This document shows positions 28,098 to 35,733 of a stretch of DNA of 35,733 bases, piece by piece; the first letter of the stretch is position 1; the number at the start of each line of letters is the position of its first letter. The stretch spans positions 1-35,733 of the forward strand of contig JAEMQC010000007.1 of assembly GCA_022758985.1 (NCBI GenBank). The letters are read 5' to 3'. The stretch comes from Campylobacteraceae bacterium. GTDB taxonomy: Bacteria > Campylobacterota > Campylobacteria > Campylobacterales > UBA6016. The notes beneath the pieces were generated by a model that worked only from the letters and a program-made list of their open reading frames with translations, was not told where the DNA came from and made no database searches. The position numbers were made by a program, and so were the translations under genes.

Positions 28098-30674
28098 ATG
28101 AGTCTATTTGAAAAGTTAACGCACCAAATGACAGATGCGATAGAGGCCGGGCTTAGCCTAGCGCTCCACTCCAAAAACCAAGAAGTAGAACCTTTGCATA
28201 TTATTTGGGGACTCGTAACAAATACAGAATCGGTACTAAACCAAGCGCTTAACAGGGCTTCTGCCGACAAAGCGGCGCTTGAGCTCGAACTTAAAAGCCT
28301 TGTCGATAAATTTCCAAAAGTATCTACCGTATCCAAAGAAAATATTAAGATTTCAAAAAATCTTTATAGGACGCTCGAGGCAGCCGAGGGATTGGCCGTA
28401 AAAAACGGCGATAGCTTTATTGCCGTAGATAGTTGGATAATAGCCAATATAAACGAGCCGTTTTTTAAAGAGAGCGTCGGTAAATATATAGACTTGATGG
28501 AGCTCAAAAAGAATCTTGAAGCTGCAAGAGCTGGGCGCAAGATAGATTCGCAAAGTGCGGACGAGAAGCTAGAGTCGCTCTCGAAGTACGGTATAGATTT
28601 GACCCAGAGAGCCGCCGAAGGCAAGCTCGACCCGGTAATTGGCAGAGAGGAAGAGGTTAGTAGGGTTATGCAAATCCTTATTAGAAAGTCCAAAAATAAC
28701 CCTATACTGCTTGGCGAACCGGGCGTCGGCAAGACCGCTATCGTAGAAGGATTGGCGCAAAGAATAGTCGCAAAAGACGTACCTTATAGCCTTCAAAACA
28801 AAAAACTCATAGCGCTAGACATGGGTAGCCTGATAGCCGGAGCCAAATATAGGGGCGAGTTTGAAGATAGACTAAAAGCCGTTATCGAAGAGGTGCAAAA
28901 AGACAAAAACATTATCCTCTTTATAGATGAGATACATACCATTATAGGCGCTGGGGCAAGCGAGGGCTCGATGGATGCCGCAAATCTTCTAAAGCCGGCG
29001 CTTGCAAGAGGGGAGCTGAGGACGATAGGCGCTACGACACTAAAAGAGTATAGAAAGTACTTTGAAAAAGACGCCGCAATGCAAAGGCGTTTTCAACCGG
29101 TAACAGTCGCGGAACCCGGAATAAACGAAGCTATATCGATAATGAGGGGCATTAAAGATAGCCTTGAGGCTCACCATAATATTACGATACAAGATAGCGC
29201 TCTTGTTGCTGCCGTAAAACTATCCAGTAGATATATTACTGATAGATTTTTGCCCGACAAAGCGATAGACCTTATCGATGAAGCGGCGGCAGGGCTTAAG
29301 ATGCAGATAGAGTCGGAGCCTGCGGAGCTTGATAAGGTAAAAAGGGAGATTTCAAGACTAAACGTCGAACAAGAGGCTCTAAAACTTGAGAAGCTCGAAA
29401 AAAATGATGCAAGACTAAAAGAGATTCAAAAAGAGCTCGCAAATTTAGAGGAGCAAAAAAGAGCTCTTGAAAATAAGTTTGAAGACGAAAAAAGGGTTTT
29501 TGGCGACATAGCTAAAACCAAATCCAAAATAGAGGATGCCAAAAGGGAGGCCGAGGTAGCCAAGAGAGAAGCTAATTTTAACAAGGCGGCAGAGATAGAG
29601 TACGGCACTATCCCAAATCTCCAAAAAGAGCTTGAAGAGTTAGAAGCTAGATGGAAACGTATGGAAGAGCAGGGCGTACTTCTTAAAAACAGCGTGGATG
29701 AGGAGTCTGTCGCAGCCATCATCTCCAAATGGACGGGAATACCGATAAACAAAATGCTCCAAAGCGAGAAAGAGAAGGTGCTTCATATTGAGGAGACGCT
29801 CAAAAAAGAGGTTATAGGTCAAGAAAATGCGGTAAGAGCAGTTGCTAGAGCGATAAAAAGAAATAAAGCAGGACTCTCTGATGTATCTAGGCCAATAGGT
29901 AGTTTCTTGTTTTTGGGACCTACTGGAGTTGGTAAGACCGAGACGGCAAAAAGCCTGGCGAGATTTTTGTTTGATAGCGAAAAATCGATGATTCGTCTGG
30001 ATATGAGTGAATATATGGAAAAACACGCCGCTTCGAGACTTGTCGGTGCGCCTCCAGGGTATGTCGGCTACGAGGAGGGCGGACAACTGACAGAGGCCGT
30101 TAGAAGAAAACCTTATAGCGTCGTACTCTTCGACGAGATAGAAAAAGCGCATCCGGACGTCTTTAATATGCTTCTTCAGGTACTAGATGACGGTAGGCTG
30201 ACTGATAACAAGGGCGTAACGGTAGATTTTAAAAATACTATTATCATATTGACCTCAAATATTGCGTCCGCAAAAATTATGAGCATAACCGACGAAAAAG
30301 AGCGTGAAGCCGCAGTTTTGGAGGAGTTAAAACGACATTTTAGGCCAGAGTTTCTAAATAGGCTTGACGATGTGGTGGTATTCAATCCTCTCGGATTTGC
30401 ACAAATCTCAAGAATAGTCGACAATATGCTTGCTGGCATACAGGAAAAGCTAAAAGAGAGGGATATATCGATAGAGTTATCTGCGGAGGCGAAGCAGTTT
30501 GTGGCAAATGCCGGATTTGATCCAAACTATGGCGCCAGACCGCTAAAAAGAGCGCTTTACGACATAGTCGAGGATTCATTGGCTGAGCTTATACTACAAG
30601 ACAAACTAAAAGATGGCGACAAGGTATTGTTTACTGTTGAAAACGGCGATATAAAAGCGGTTATAAACGGGTAG
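28098..30674 (+). CDS. clpB: ClpB protein disaggregase
   Basis: ClpB is a hexameric AAA+ chaperone that pulls proteins from aggregates together with DnaK. It has the Clp N domain (1-145), AAA1 with Walker A GEPGVGKT (about residue 205) and the GAKYRGEFEDRLKAV pore loop, the coiled-coil middle domain (about 400-520, KLEKLEKNDARLKEIQ) that marks ClpB versus ClpA or ClpC, and AAA2 with GPTGVGKT and the GYVGYEEGG pore loop. It has no ClpP-binding IGF loop that I can see. It is 858 residues long. AAAAGGA (28085-28091) is the ribosome binding site. It is transcribed alone. Confidence 0.97.
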   Translation: MSLFEKLTHQMTDAIEAGLSLALHSKNQEVEPLHIIWGLVTNTESVLNQALNRASADKAALELELKSLVDKFPKVSTVSKENIKISKNLYRTLEAAEGLAVKNGDSFIAVDSWIIANINEPFFKESVGKYIDLMELKKNLEAARAGRKIDSQSADEKLESLSKYGIDLTQRAAEGKLDPVIGREEEVSRVMQILIRKSKNNPILLGEPGVGKTAIVEGLAQRIVAKDVPYSLQNKKLIALDMGSLIAGAKYRGEFEDRLKAVIEEVQKDKNIILFIDEIHTIIGAGASEGSMDAANLLKPALARGELRTIGATTLKEYRKYFEKDAAMQRRFQPVTVAEPGINEAISIMRGIKDSLEAHHNITIQDSALVAAVKLSSRYITDRFLPDKAIDLIDEAAAGLKMQIESEPAELDKVKREISRLNVEQEALKLEKLEKNDARLKEIQKELANLEEQKRALENKFEDEKRVFGDIAKTKSKIEDAKREAEVAKREANFNKAAEIEYGTIPNLQKELEELEARWKRMEEQGVLLKNSVDEESVAAIISKWTGIPINKMLQSEKEKVLHIEETLKKEVIGQENAVRAVARAIKRNKAGLSDVSRPIGSFLFLGPTGVGKTETAKSLARFLFDSEKSMIRLDMSEYMEKHAASRLVGAPPGYVGYEEGGQLTEAVRRKPYSVVLFDEIEKAHPDVFNMLLQVLDDGRLTDNKGVTVDFKNTIIILTSNIASAKIMSITDEKEREAAVLEELKRHFRPEFLNRLDDVVVFNPLGFAQISRIVDNMLAGIQEKLKERDISIELSAEAKQFVANAGFDPNYGARPLKRALYDIVEDSLAELILQDKLKDGDKVLFTVENGDIKAVING

Positions 30675-30699
30675 TTTAAGTTTTTTAAGCATATATACG

Positions 30700-30705
30700 T
30701 ATAAT
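30700..30705 (+). promoter_or_regulatory. -10 element of the rpmH cluster
   Basis: An exact TATAAT lies 40 bases upstream of the rpmH GTG, after the clpB stop, with T-rich sequence before it. This is likely the main promoter for rpmH-rnpA-yidC-jag-mnmE. Confidence 0.6.
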
Positions 30706-30745
30706 TGCGGTCCTAAATTCTAAAAATTTTTAAAAGGTTACTTAC

Positions 30746-30880
30746 GTGAAAAGAACATACCAACCAAGTAAAGTTTCAAGACAAAAAACTCACGGCTTTA
30801 GAGCTAGAATGGCAACAAAAAACGGTAGAAAAGTAATAGCTAGAAGAAGAGCCAAAGGTAGAAAAAGGCTGGCCGTATAA
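30746..30880 (+). CDS. rpmH: 50S ribosomal protein L34
   Basis: L34 is a small basic protein of the large ribosomal subunit. The 44 residues read MKRTYQPSKVSRQKTHGFRA and onward to RRRAKGRKRLAV, an intact L34 of the usual length. The GTG start has AAAAGG nine bases before it. Its stop TAA (30878-30880) overlaps the probable ATA start of rnpA, forming an ATAA junction. Confidence 0.96.
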   Translation: MKRTYQPSKVSRQKTHGFRARMATKNGRKVIARRRAKGRKRLAV

Positions 30881-31203
30881 CAACTTTTCGCCATATTAAA
30901 GACTCCGAGCTTTTTAATAAGGTATACAATAAGTCAAAAGCCTACCATTCCGATACCGTCATAGTGATGTATCTGGAATCAAAAGAGAAGATGGTAGGCT
31001 ACACCGTTTCAAAAAAAGTGGCAAAAGCCGTAGAGAGAAATAAGATAAAAAGAAGGCTCAGGGCTGTTTTTAGAGCCGAACAGTCTCTCTTAAAAGATGG
31101 TTTTTATCTTCTTGTTGCAAAACAAAGCGCTAGCGGCGCCACTTTCCAAAAATTATACGGGGATATAAAAAAATCCCTATCTCTTTTTTATTCGGGGTCT
31201 TGA
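30877..31203 (+). CDS. rnpA: Ribonuclease P protein component with a non-canonical start
   Basis: RnpA is the protein part of RNase P, which matures tRNA 5' ends. The conserved parts are ELFNKVYNKSKAYHSDTVIV (substrate cleft, matching DFQKVFKHG of Bacillus), YTVSKKVAKAVERNKIKRRL (the RNR motif) and FYLLVAKQSA. The first part lies upstream of the earliest ATG or GTG (30964-30967), which would remove helix 1. The frame opens at 30862 after a TAG and contains no ATG, GTG, TTG or CTG before the conserved region. The likely start is ATA at 30877, with AAGG at 30865-30868 and an ATAA overlap with the rpmH stop; ATT at 30895 is the alternative. With ATA the protein has 108 residues, a normal length. 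Confidence 0.8.
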   Translation: MTTFRHIKDSELFNKVYNKSKAYHSDTVIVMYLESKEKMVGYTVSKKVAKAVERNKIKRRLRAVFRAEQSLLKDGFYLLVAKQSASGATFQKLYGDIKKSLSLFYSGS

Positions 31204-31236
31204 AAAAGACAAACTAAAACGGTCTAAGGTAATTTA

Positions 31237-32814
31237 ATGCTCGAAAAACTCTCCCCACAAAAGAGGCTAGTACTAGCCACAGCAATATCAGCAGTTTTTT
31301 TTATAGGATACGAAGTTTTTATAGGCAGCAAGTTCCGTCCGGAGCACAACGCTACAAAAACAGAGTTAAATGCACAAAACCAAACATCCGTTATAAAGCC
31401 GACTACTACGGATGCGAATATTTCGGCGGCGCCTACCGCTACGGCTTCAACTTCTGGCGTAATATCAAAAATAAAACTAAAAGAGTCTGAGCTTTTTATC
31501 GGCAGTGACGGTACGATTTCGCAAGTCGTAATGCAGGGTGAAAAATTTAAAGACAATCACGGTAAACCTGTTAAGCTTTTTGCCGAACTAAAAACAAAGC
31601 CTTTATCCGTGAAGTTTTCCGATAGGGCGCTTGAAGAAGCCGCTTCAAAAGCGCCTTACACGGCATCCTTATCATCCATTGACGCTACGTCTGAGACAAA
31701 AACGCTAACTTTGACGCAGCAGGTTTTGGATGTCAATATAACAAAGCAAATCACATTTAAGCCAAACGGCTCATATGATGTAAAGATAACATCAAGCAAG
31801 GACATTCCGTTTTTTGTTACGACCGGATTTAGACCTGACGTGTTGGCGGATAGTTTTGCGTTTAAGGGCGCTTTGCTTATAGAATCCGACGATACGGTAA
31901 AAACGGTTGAAGACGGCGGTATCAAAGCGGATGAGTCGCTTTCGAATATAAATGCGGTAGCCACGGTGGATAGATACTATTCATCCGTGTTGTATAACTT
32001 TAAAGCGCCTATGGCCGTTACTGTTGTTGCCGATATACACAAAAATCCTACGCCGTATATAGAGGCAAAAAAAGAGATAGAGCTCGGCGGTTACGTAGGT
32101 CCAAAATATGTTGAAACCCTAAAAAGCATCAACCCAAGACTCGGCGGCGTTGTCGAATACGGATTCTTTACTTTTATAGCCAAGCCTATGTTTACAGCCC
32201 TCGAATGGATTGAAAATAAGGTTGGCAACTGGGGTTGGGCTATCGTTATTTTGACTATTCTTATTAGACTCATACTATTCCCTCTTACTTACAAGGGAAT
32301 GGTCTCTATGAGCAAACTAAAAGAGCTTACGCCAAAGCTTACGGAGCTGAGAGAGAAGTATAAGGGGGATCCACAAAAGCTAAATATTCATATGATGGAA
32401 CTTTATAAAAAGCATGGAGCAAACCCTCTTGGCGGTTGTCTGCCGCTGCTACTACAGATACCGGTATTCTTTGCTATTTATAGGGTTTTGTTGAATGCGA
32501 TAGAACTAAAAGGCGCTCCTTGGATATTGTGGATACACGATCTGTCGCTAATGGATCAGTACTATGTATTGCCTTTGCTAATGGGTGCGACTATGTTCTT
32601 GCAGCAAAAAATTACCCCTACAAACTTTACGGATCCAATACAGGAGAAGATATTTAAATATCTTCCGGTGGTCTTTACATTTTTCTTTTTGGCGTTCCCT
32701 GCGGGTCTTACCCTGTATTGGTTTGTAAATAACGTGCTGTCTATAGGTCAGCAGTATGCGGTAAACAAGATGCTTGACAGACAAAAAGCCCTAAGGCGCC
32801 AGCACCATGATTAA
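31237..32814 (+). CDS. yidC: Membrane protein insertase YidC
   Basis: YidC inserts and folds inner membrane proteins, alone or with SecYEG. It has an N-terminal membrane helix (about residues 8-28), a large periplasmic domain (about 60-320) and five C-terminal helices. The first of these, GWAIVILTILIRLILFPLTY, has the conserved Arg of the hydrophilic groove. The following KGMVSMSKLKELTPKLTELR cytoplasmic hairpin is typical. Length is 525. The yidD gene usually found between rnpA and yidC is missing (33 bases only). It overlaps jag by eight bases. Confidence 0.95.
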   Translation: MLEKLSPQKRLVLATAISAVFFIGYEVFIGSKFRPEHNATKTELNAQNQTSVIKPTTTDANISAAPTATASTSGVISKIKLKESELFIGSDGTISQVVMQGEKFKDNHGKPVKLFAELKTKPLSVKFSDRALEEAASKAPYTASLSSIDATSETKTLTLTQQVLDVNITKQITFKPNGSYDVKITSSKDIPFFVTTGFRPDVLADSFAFKGALLIESDDTVKTVEDGGIKADESLSNINAVATVDRYYSSVLYNFKAPMAVTVVADIHKNPTPYIEAKKEIELGGYVGPKYVETLKSINPRLGGVVEYGFFTFIAKPMFTALEWIENKVGNWGWAIVILTILIRLILFPLTYKGMVSMSKLKELTPKLTELREKYKGDPQKLNIHMMELYKKHGANPLGGCLPLLLQIPVFFAIYRVLLNAIELKGAPWILWIHDLSLMDQYYVLPLLMGATMFLQQKITPTNFTDPIQEKIFKYLPVVFTFFFLAFPAGLTLYWFVNNVLSIGQQYAVNKMLDRQKALRRQHHD

Positions 32815-33682
32815 AATCGAAGCTTGGAGCTTGGAAGAGGCGTATACGCTTGCCTCTAAACAGCTCGGCTGCTCGATTACGGAGATCGAGTATGAGATTA
32901 CTCAATTTCCATCGAAAGGTTTTTTGGGGATAGGCAAGAAAAAAGCGATTTTGGTTGCTACCCAGAAAATAACGCCAGCTACAAAAAAACCGGATTGTGT
33001 ACAGCAAGCAAAAGCAAACCATTCCTCTTCCTTGAAGATGGAAAAGAAGTATGTCCATAGGGAAGAAAAACCTATAGAAGAAAAAGTGGAAGAGACGGTG
33101 CAGCCCATTGCCAAAGAAGCACAAGCGCACTCTTCATCTAAGCCGGAGAAAAAAGACTATTATACTGCCAGCAAAATAGAAGATAATTTCTTCAAAGAAG
33201 AGCTTAATATTTCTGAAATATGTGAAGAGATTGAGCTCGATATAAACAAGTTGTTTGCGCTTTCTTGTTTTGATCTAGATCCAATAACAGTCACTCCTTA
33301 TGACGACGAGACTGTGTTAATATCTTTTAGCGGTCCCGATAGTGCGCTACTAATAGGCAAAGAAGGATATAGATATAAGGCGCTTAGCTATCTTATATTC
33401 AACTGGATTAACTCAAAATACGGACTTCTTATTCGTCTAGAAATAGCAGAGTTCCTTAGAAATCAAGAGGATATGATAAGTAACTATCTTCAGCCTCTGA
33501 TTTGCCAAATAAGAGAAAATAGAAGAGGGCAGACTAAGGTTCTTGATGGTGTTCTTATACAAATAGCCCTTAAGGTTCTAAGAGAAGAGTTTACGGATCT
33601 GTATGTCGGCGTCAAGACAAATGAAGACGGTAGTAAATATATTATAGTTAACGAGTTTTATACAAAACAAAATGTTAAATGA
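32807..33682 (+). CDS. jag: Jag/KhpB-type RNA-binding protein
   Basis: This is a single-strand nucleic acid binding protein always linked to yidC. The Jag-N domain covers residues 1-50 (IKIEAWSLEEAYTLASKQLG, PSKGFLGIGKKKAI). A charged, low-complexity linker (about 60-120) is followed by a KH domain with the GxxG loop IGKEG (about residue 183) and a C-terminal R3H-like domain. The R3H Arg-x3-His motif is not visible; that position reads DGVLIQIA, so this domain may be degenerate. At 291 residues it is longer than Bacillus Jag because of the linker. It overlaps yidC by eight and mnmE by 11 bases. Confidence 0.88.
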   Translation: MIKIEAWSLEEAYTLASKQLGCSITEIEYEITQFPSKGFLGIGKKKAILVATQKITPATKKPDCVQQAKANHSSSLKMEKKYVHREEKPIEEKVEETVQPIAKEAQAHSSSKPEKKDYYTASKIEDNFFKEELNISEICEEIELDINKLFALSCFDLDPITVTPYDDETVLISFSGPDSALLIGKEGYRYKALSYLIFNWINSKYGLLIRLEIAEFLRNQEDMISNYLQPLICQIRENRRGQTKVLDGVLIQIALKVLREEFTDLYVGVKTNEDGSKYIIVNEFYTKQNVK

Positions 33683-35015
33683 AACAATTTGCGCTATAGC
33701 TTCCGCTTCGAAAGAGGGCGCTATATCGATTGTTAGGCTTTGCGGAGTCGAAGCTTACGATATAGCTCTTGGGCTATCAAAGAAATCTTCCATCCACCCG
33801 CGAGTCGCAACCCTTTCATATATATATGACAATTGCAACAATCCCATAGACTCCGTTATAATTATATACTTTAAGGGGCCGAACAGCTTTAACGGTGAAG
33901 ATATAGTAGAGCTTCAATGTCATGGCGGCGTCATGTCGGCGTCTATGATACTAAACAGATGCCTGGAGTGCGGTGCTAGACTTGCCGAGCCGGGCGAATT
34001 TACAAAACTTGCCGTTATAAACTCTAAACTAACGATAGACCAGGCCGAGGCGATAAACCAGTTGATTTTGGCAAACAGCGAAAAATCTGCGAAATATTTA
34101 GCAAAACATCTACAGGGGTCTCTTAAAAAGATGGTAGAGGAGATGAGAGTTTCGCTCATAGAGGCTCTATCTTTTAGCGAAGTATGTATTGATTACGCAG
34201 ACGAGGATCTGCCGGCCGACACTATAGATAGACTGAGAGGCAAAATATCCAAAATAGCAGACAATCTCAACTATACTCTTAAAGCTAGTGTTGCCAGAGA
34301 AGGTTTGTTTCAAGGATTTAAGGTAAGTATTATAGGAAAGCCCAATGTGGGCAAGAGCTCTTTGCTTAATAAAATACTTAATTTTGAGAGAGCGATAGTT
34401 AGTCCGATTGCCGGCACCACTAGAGACACCATAGAAGAACAGCTAAAGATAGGTGGTTTTGTAGTTAGACTCGTAGATACGGCCGGCATAAGAAATACAC
34501 AAGACGAGATAGAGAAGATAGGTATCGAATACTCCATTAAAGCTTTCAATGATTCGGAAATAGTCCTTGCGCTTTTTGACTCTTCAAGAGAGCTTGACGA
34601 AGAAGACCGTGAGATAATTAGGCTGATAAATTCCGATGAGAGTAAAAAAATAATAGTCGTATTTACGAAGTCGGATTTAGAAAACGTTATAGACAAAACA
34701 GTGTTTTCAAATTTTAATACGATAGAGTATAACAAAAATGAACAACCCATAGAGATATATAGGGCGCTCGAAGCTATTCTGGATAGTTCGTACGACTTTG
34801 AAGGTGATATACTTATTAATAAAAGGCAGATAGATGCCGCAAGAAACGCATATAATGAAGTAATTAGCTCTTTGAAATTTCTGGAAACTTTAGAGCTTGA
34901 GTTTTTTTCATATCATATAAAAGAGGCTATTATCCACATATCTTCGATTACAAAGCCATATGATAACGAAGAGATGCTCGATTCTATGTTTAAAAACTTC
35001 TGCCTCGGCAAATGA
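33672..35015 (+). CDS. mnmE: tRNA modification GTPase MnmE
   Basis: MnmE with MnmG makes the 5-carboxymethylaminomethyl group at tRNA wobble uridine 34. The N-terminal folate-binding domain (1-118) has ETICAIASASKEGAISIVR and ELQCHGG. The G domain follows within the helical domain: G1 GKPNVGKSS, G2 TTRDT, G3 DTAG and G4 TKSD. The C-terminal FCLGK is the conserved CxGK tail. Length is 447. It ends the rpmH cluster; its stop overlaps a possible 29-codon ORF (ATGA). Confidence 0.95.
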   Translation: MLNETICAIASASKEGAISIVRLCGVEAYDIALGLSKKSSIHPRVATLSYIYDNCNNPIDSVIIIYFKGPNSFNGEDIVELQCHGGVMSASMILNRCLECGARLAEPGEFTKLAVINSKLTIDQAEAINQLILANSEKSAKYLAKHLQGSLKKMVEEMRVSLIEALSFSEVCIDYADEDLPADTIDRLRGKISKIADNLNYTLKASVAREGLFQGFKVSIIGKPNVGKSSLLNKILNFERAIVSPIAGTTRDTIEEQLKIGGFVVRLVDTAGIRNTQDEIEKIGIEYSIKAFNDSEIVLALFDSSRELDEEDREIIRLINSDESKKIIVVFTKSDLENVIDKTVFSNFNTIEYNKNEQPIEIYRALEAILDSSYDFEGDILINKRQIDAARNAYNEVISSLKFLETLELEFFSYHIKEAIIHISSITKPYDNEEMLDSMFKNFCLGK

Positions 35016-35101
35016 GACCATTAAAAATTGGACAGGTAAAGCTTTTAGAGTCAAACCAAATCAAATATGACGACTTTGTAAAAAGATTACAAAAAAGGTG
35101 A
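35012..35101 (+). CDS. Possible 29-residue ORF overlapping the mnmE stop
   Basis: An ATG at 35012 overlaps the mnmE stop as ATGA and opens a frame starting MRPLKIGQVKLLESNQIKYD and ending in RLQKR. The arrangement is that of a translationally coupled next gene, and the codons look natural. The frame stops after 29 residues just before an AT-rich stretch. It may be a small protein or the 5' remnant of a gene cut off by a rearrangement. No family recognised. Confidence 0.3.
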   Translation: MRPLKIGQVKLLESNQIKYDDFVKRLQKR

Positions 35102-35125
35102 AAGATTATTCTAATTTTGATTTGT

Positions 35126-35131
35126 TATACT
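35126..35131 (+). promoter_or_regulatory. Possible -10 of the PhnD-like gene
   Basis: TATACT lies 68 bases upstream of the ATG in a strongly AT-rich gap (35102-35199). A TATAGAAT about 25 bases further downstream is an alternative. Confidence 0.3.
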
Positions 35132-35199
35132 TATATATCAATAAACTTTAATTATAGAATGACTAGAATAGCACAGATGTTACTTTCTGAGGTTAACAG

Positions 35200-35733
35200 A
35201 TGCTAAAACTGGTAATGGTTGTGGTGTTCGCTTCTCTTATGTCGTTGAATGCCAAAGAGATAAGGTTTGCTCCACTCCCAAAAGAAAAAGTAGAGATACT
35301 AAAAAGAGATTACGCTCCTTTTTTAAGATGGCTATCCGAAAAAACAGGTGATAACTATACACTTGTAATGAGTGCAGATTATGAGGATCTCATCTCAAAA
35401 ATCAAAAAAGGCGAGGTGGATATAGCATATCTTGGACCTTTACCATTTGCGAAAGTAAGAACCAAGACAGATCTTGTTTTGCCAATAGTTAAATTCTTAG
35501 ATAAAGATGGAAATGCCGGCTACACTTGTTCTGTCATCGTCAGAAAAGAGTCTAGGCTAACCTCTGTAAGTCAACTATCTAACAAAAAAATATCTCTTCC
35601 TCAAAAACTCTCTACCTGTGGCTACTACACTGCAAGGATTATTTTTGATGAGAACAAAATGGAGCTAAACAATAATAATTACTCATTTGATGGAAATCAT
35701 GTCAATGTTGCATTTAATGTATTGGTTGGCGAC
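35200..35733 (+). CDS. PhnD-like periplasmic substrate-binding protein (5' partial)
   Basis: The frame is open from ATG 35200 to the window edge (178 residues), so the gene continues. It has a signal peptide (about residues 1-18), then IRFAPLPKEKVEILKRDYAP, a helix FLRWLSEKTG, and the strand-turn SADYEDLISKIKKGEVDIAYLGPLPF, hallmarks of phosphate/phosphonate-type (PhnD, PF12974-like) binding proteins. SQLSNKKISLPQKLSTCGYYTARIIF is the second-lobe start. GAGG at 35189-35192 is the ribosome binding site. In Campylobacterota such domains are also the periplasmic sensor part of histidine kinases or diguanylate cyclases; the missing 3' end would decide. The ligand is unknown. Confidence 0.8.
   Translation, partial: MLKLVMVVVFASLMSLNAKEIRFAPLPKEKVEILKRDYAPFLRWLSEKTGDNYTLVMSADYEDLISKIKKGEVDIAYLGPLPFAKVRTKTDLVLPIVKFLDKDGNAGYTCSVIVRKESRLTSVSQLSNKKISLPQKLSTCGYYTARIIFDENKMELNNNNYSFDGNHVNVAFNVLVGD

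Noticed and set aside
29640..30152. 170-residue minus-strand open frame opposite clpB
   Set aside because: It lies opposite the conserved AAA2 domain of ClpB, with no ribosome binding site or family signature.
34930..34938. Perfect DnaA box TTATCCACA near the end of mnmE, in the rpmH-mnmE cluster often near oriC
   Set aside because: It is a single box inside coding sequence. There is no dnaA or dnaN, no cluster of boxes and no AT-rich unwinding repeats nearby, so it is not evidence of an origin.

Overview
The window looks like a chromosomal segment of a Campylobacterota (Epsilonproteobacteria) genome, probably a free-living, respiratory member of the Sulfurimonas/Sulfurovum type. The grounds are gene content and gene neighbourhoods: a cytoplasmic SdhABE-type succinate:quinone reductase, AcnB, a small cytochrome c553, tatB-tatC-queA, a helical-cell-shape-type M23 peptidase, one LolC/E-like permease next to secA, and AT-rich promoters with a good -10 and little -35. 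Genus cannot be fixed from the sequence alone. Almost every base is coding, and no stretch longer than about 200 bases lacks a gene. I saw no tRNA, rRNA, insertion sequence or CRISPR array.

Layout. 1-62 is the tail of an unidentified gene. 160-3752 (minus) is sdhA-sdhB-sdhE. 3888-5269 (plus) is thiL followed by a complete yefM-yoeB toxin-antitoxin pair with its operator. yciH (minus) and acnB (plus) diverge at 5619-5757. 8381-8993 is a secreted ankyrin-repeat gene split by a +1 frameshift. 8983-10913 (minus) is hemerythrin / DUF2249 / multi-pass His-rich membrane protein, with an FNR/DNR-like box and a hairpin that can hide the first ribosome binding site. lolA (minus) diverges from secA-lolC-kefB-like (plus). 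ridA/ruvX and then tatB-tatC-queA follow, then a small Cys-rich protein, cytochrome c553, and proA with a translationally coupled lone ABC ATPase.

22065-27923 (minus) is one tightly packed unit: ctpA-purC-purS-purQ-M23 peptidase-SH3 membrane protein-plsC. clpB (plus) has a promoter overlapped by a HAIR-like (HspR) inverted repeat. Next is the conserved rpmH-rnpA-yidC-jag-mnmE cluster, in which rnpA seems to lack any ATG/GTG/TTG start at the correct position. The window closes in a PhnD-like periplasmic binding protein cut by the edge.

Themes: central carbon metabolism (Sdh, AcnB), protein export and envelope building (SecA, TatBC, YidC, LolA/LolC, Csd3-like peptidase, PlsC, CtpA), tRNA modification (QueA, MnmE), protein quality control (ClpB) and a probable NO/O2-linked diiron operon. 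The best candidates for under-described biology are the hemerythrin operon with its control region, the rnpA start, and the ankyrin frameshift at a CTT-TAA site.
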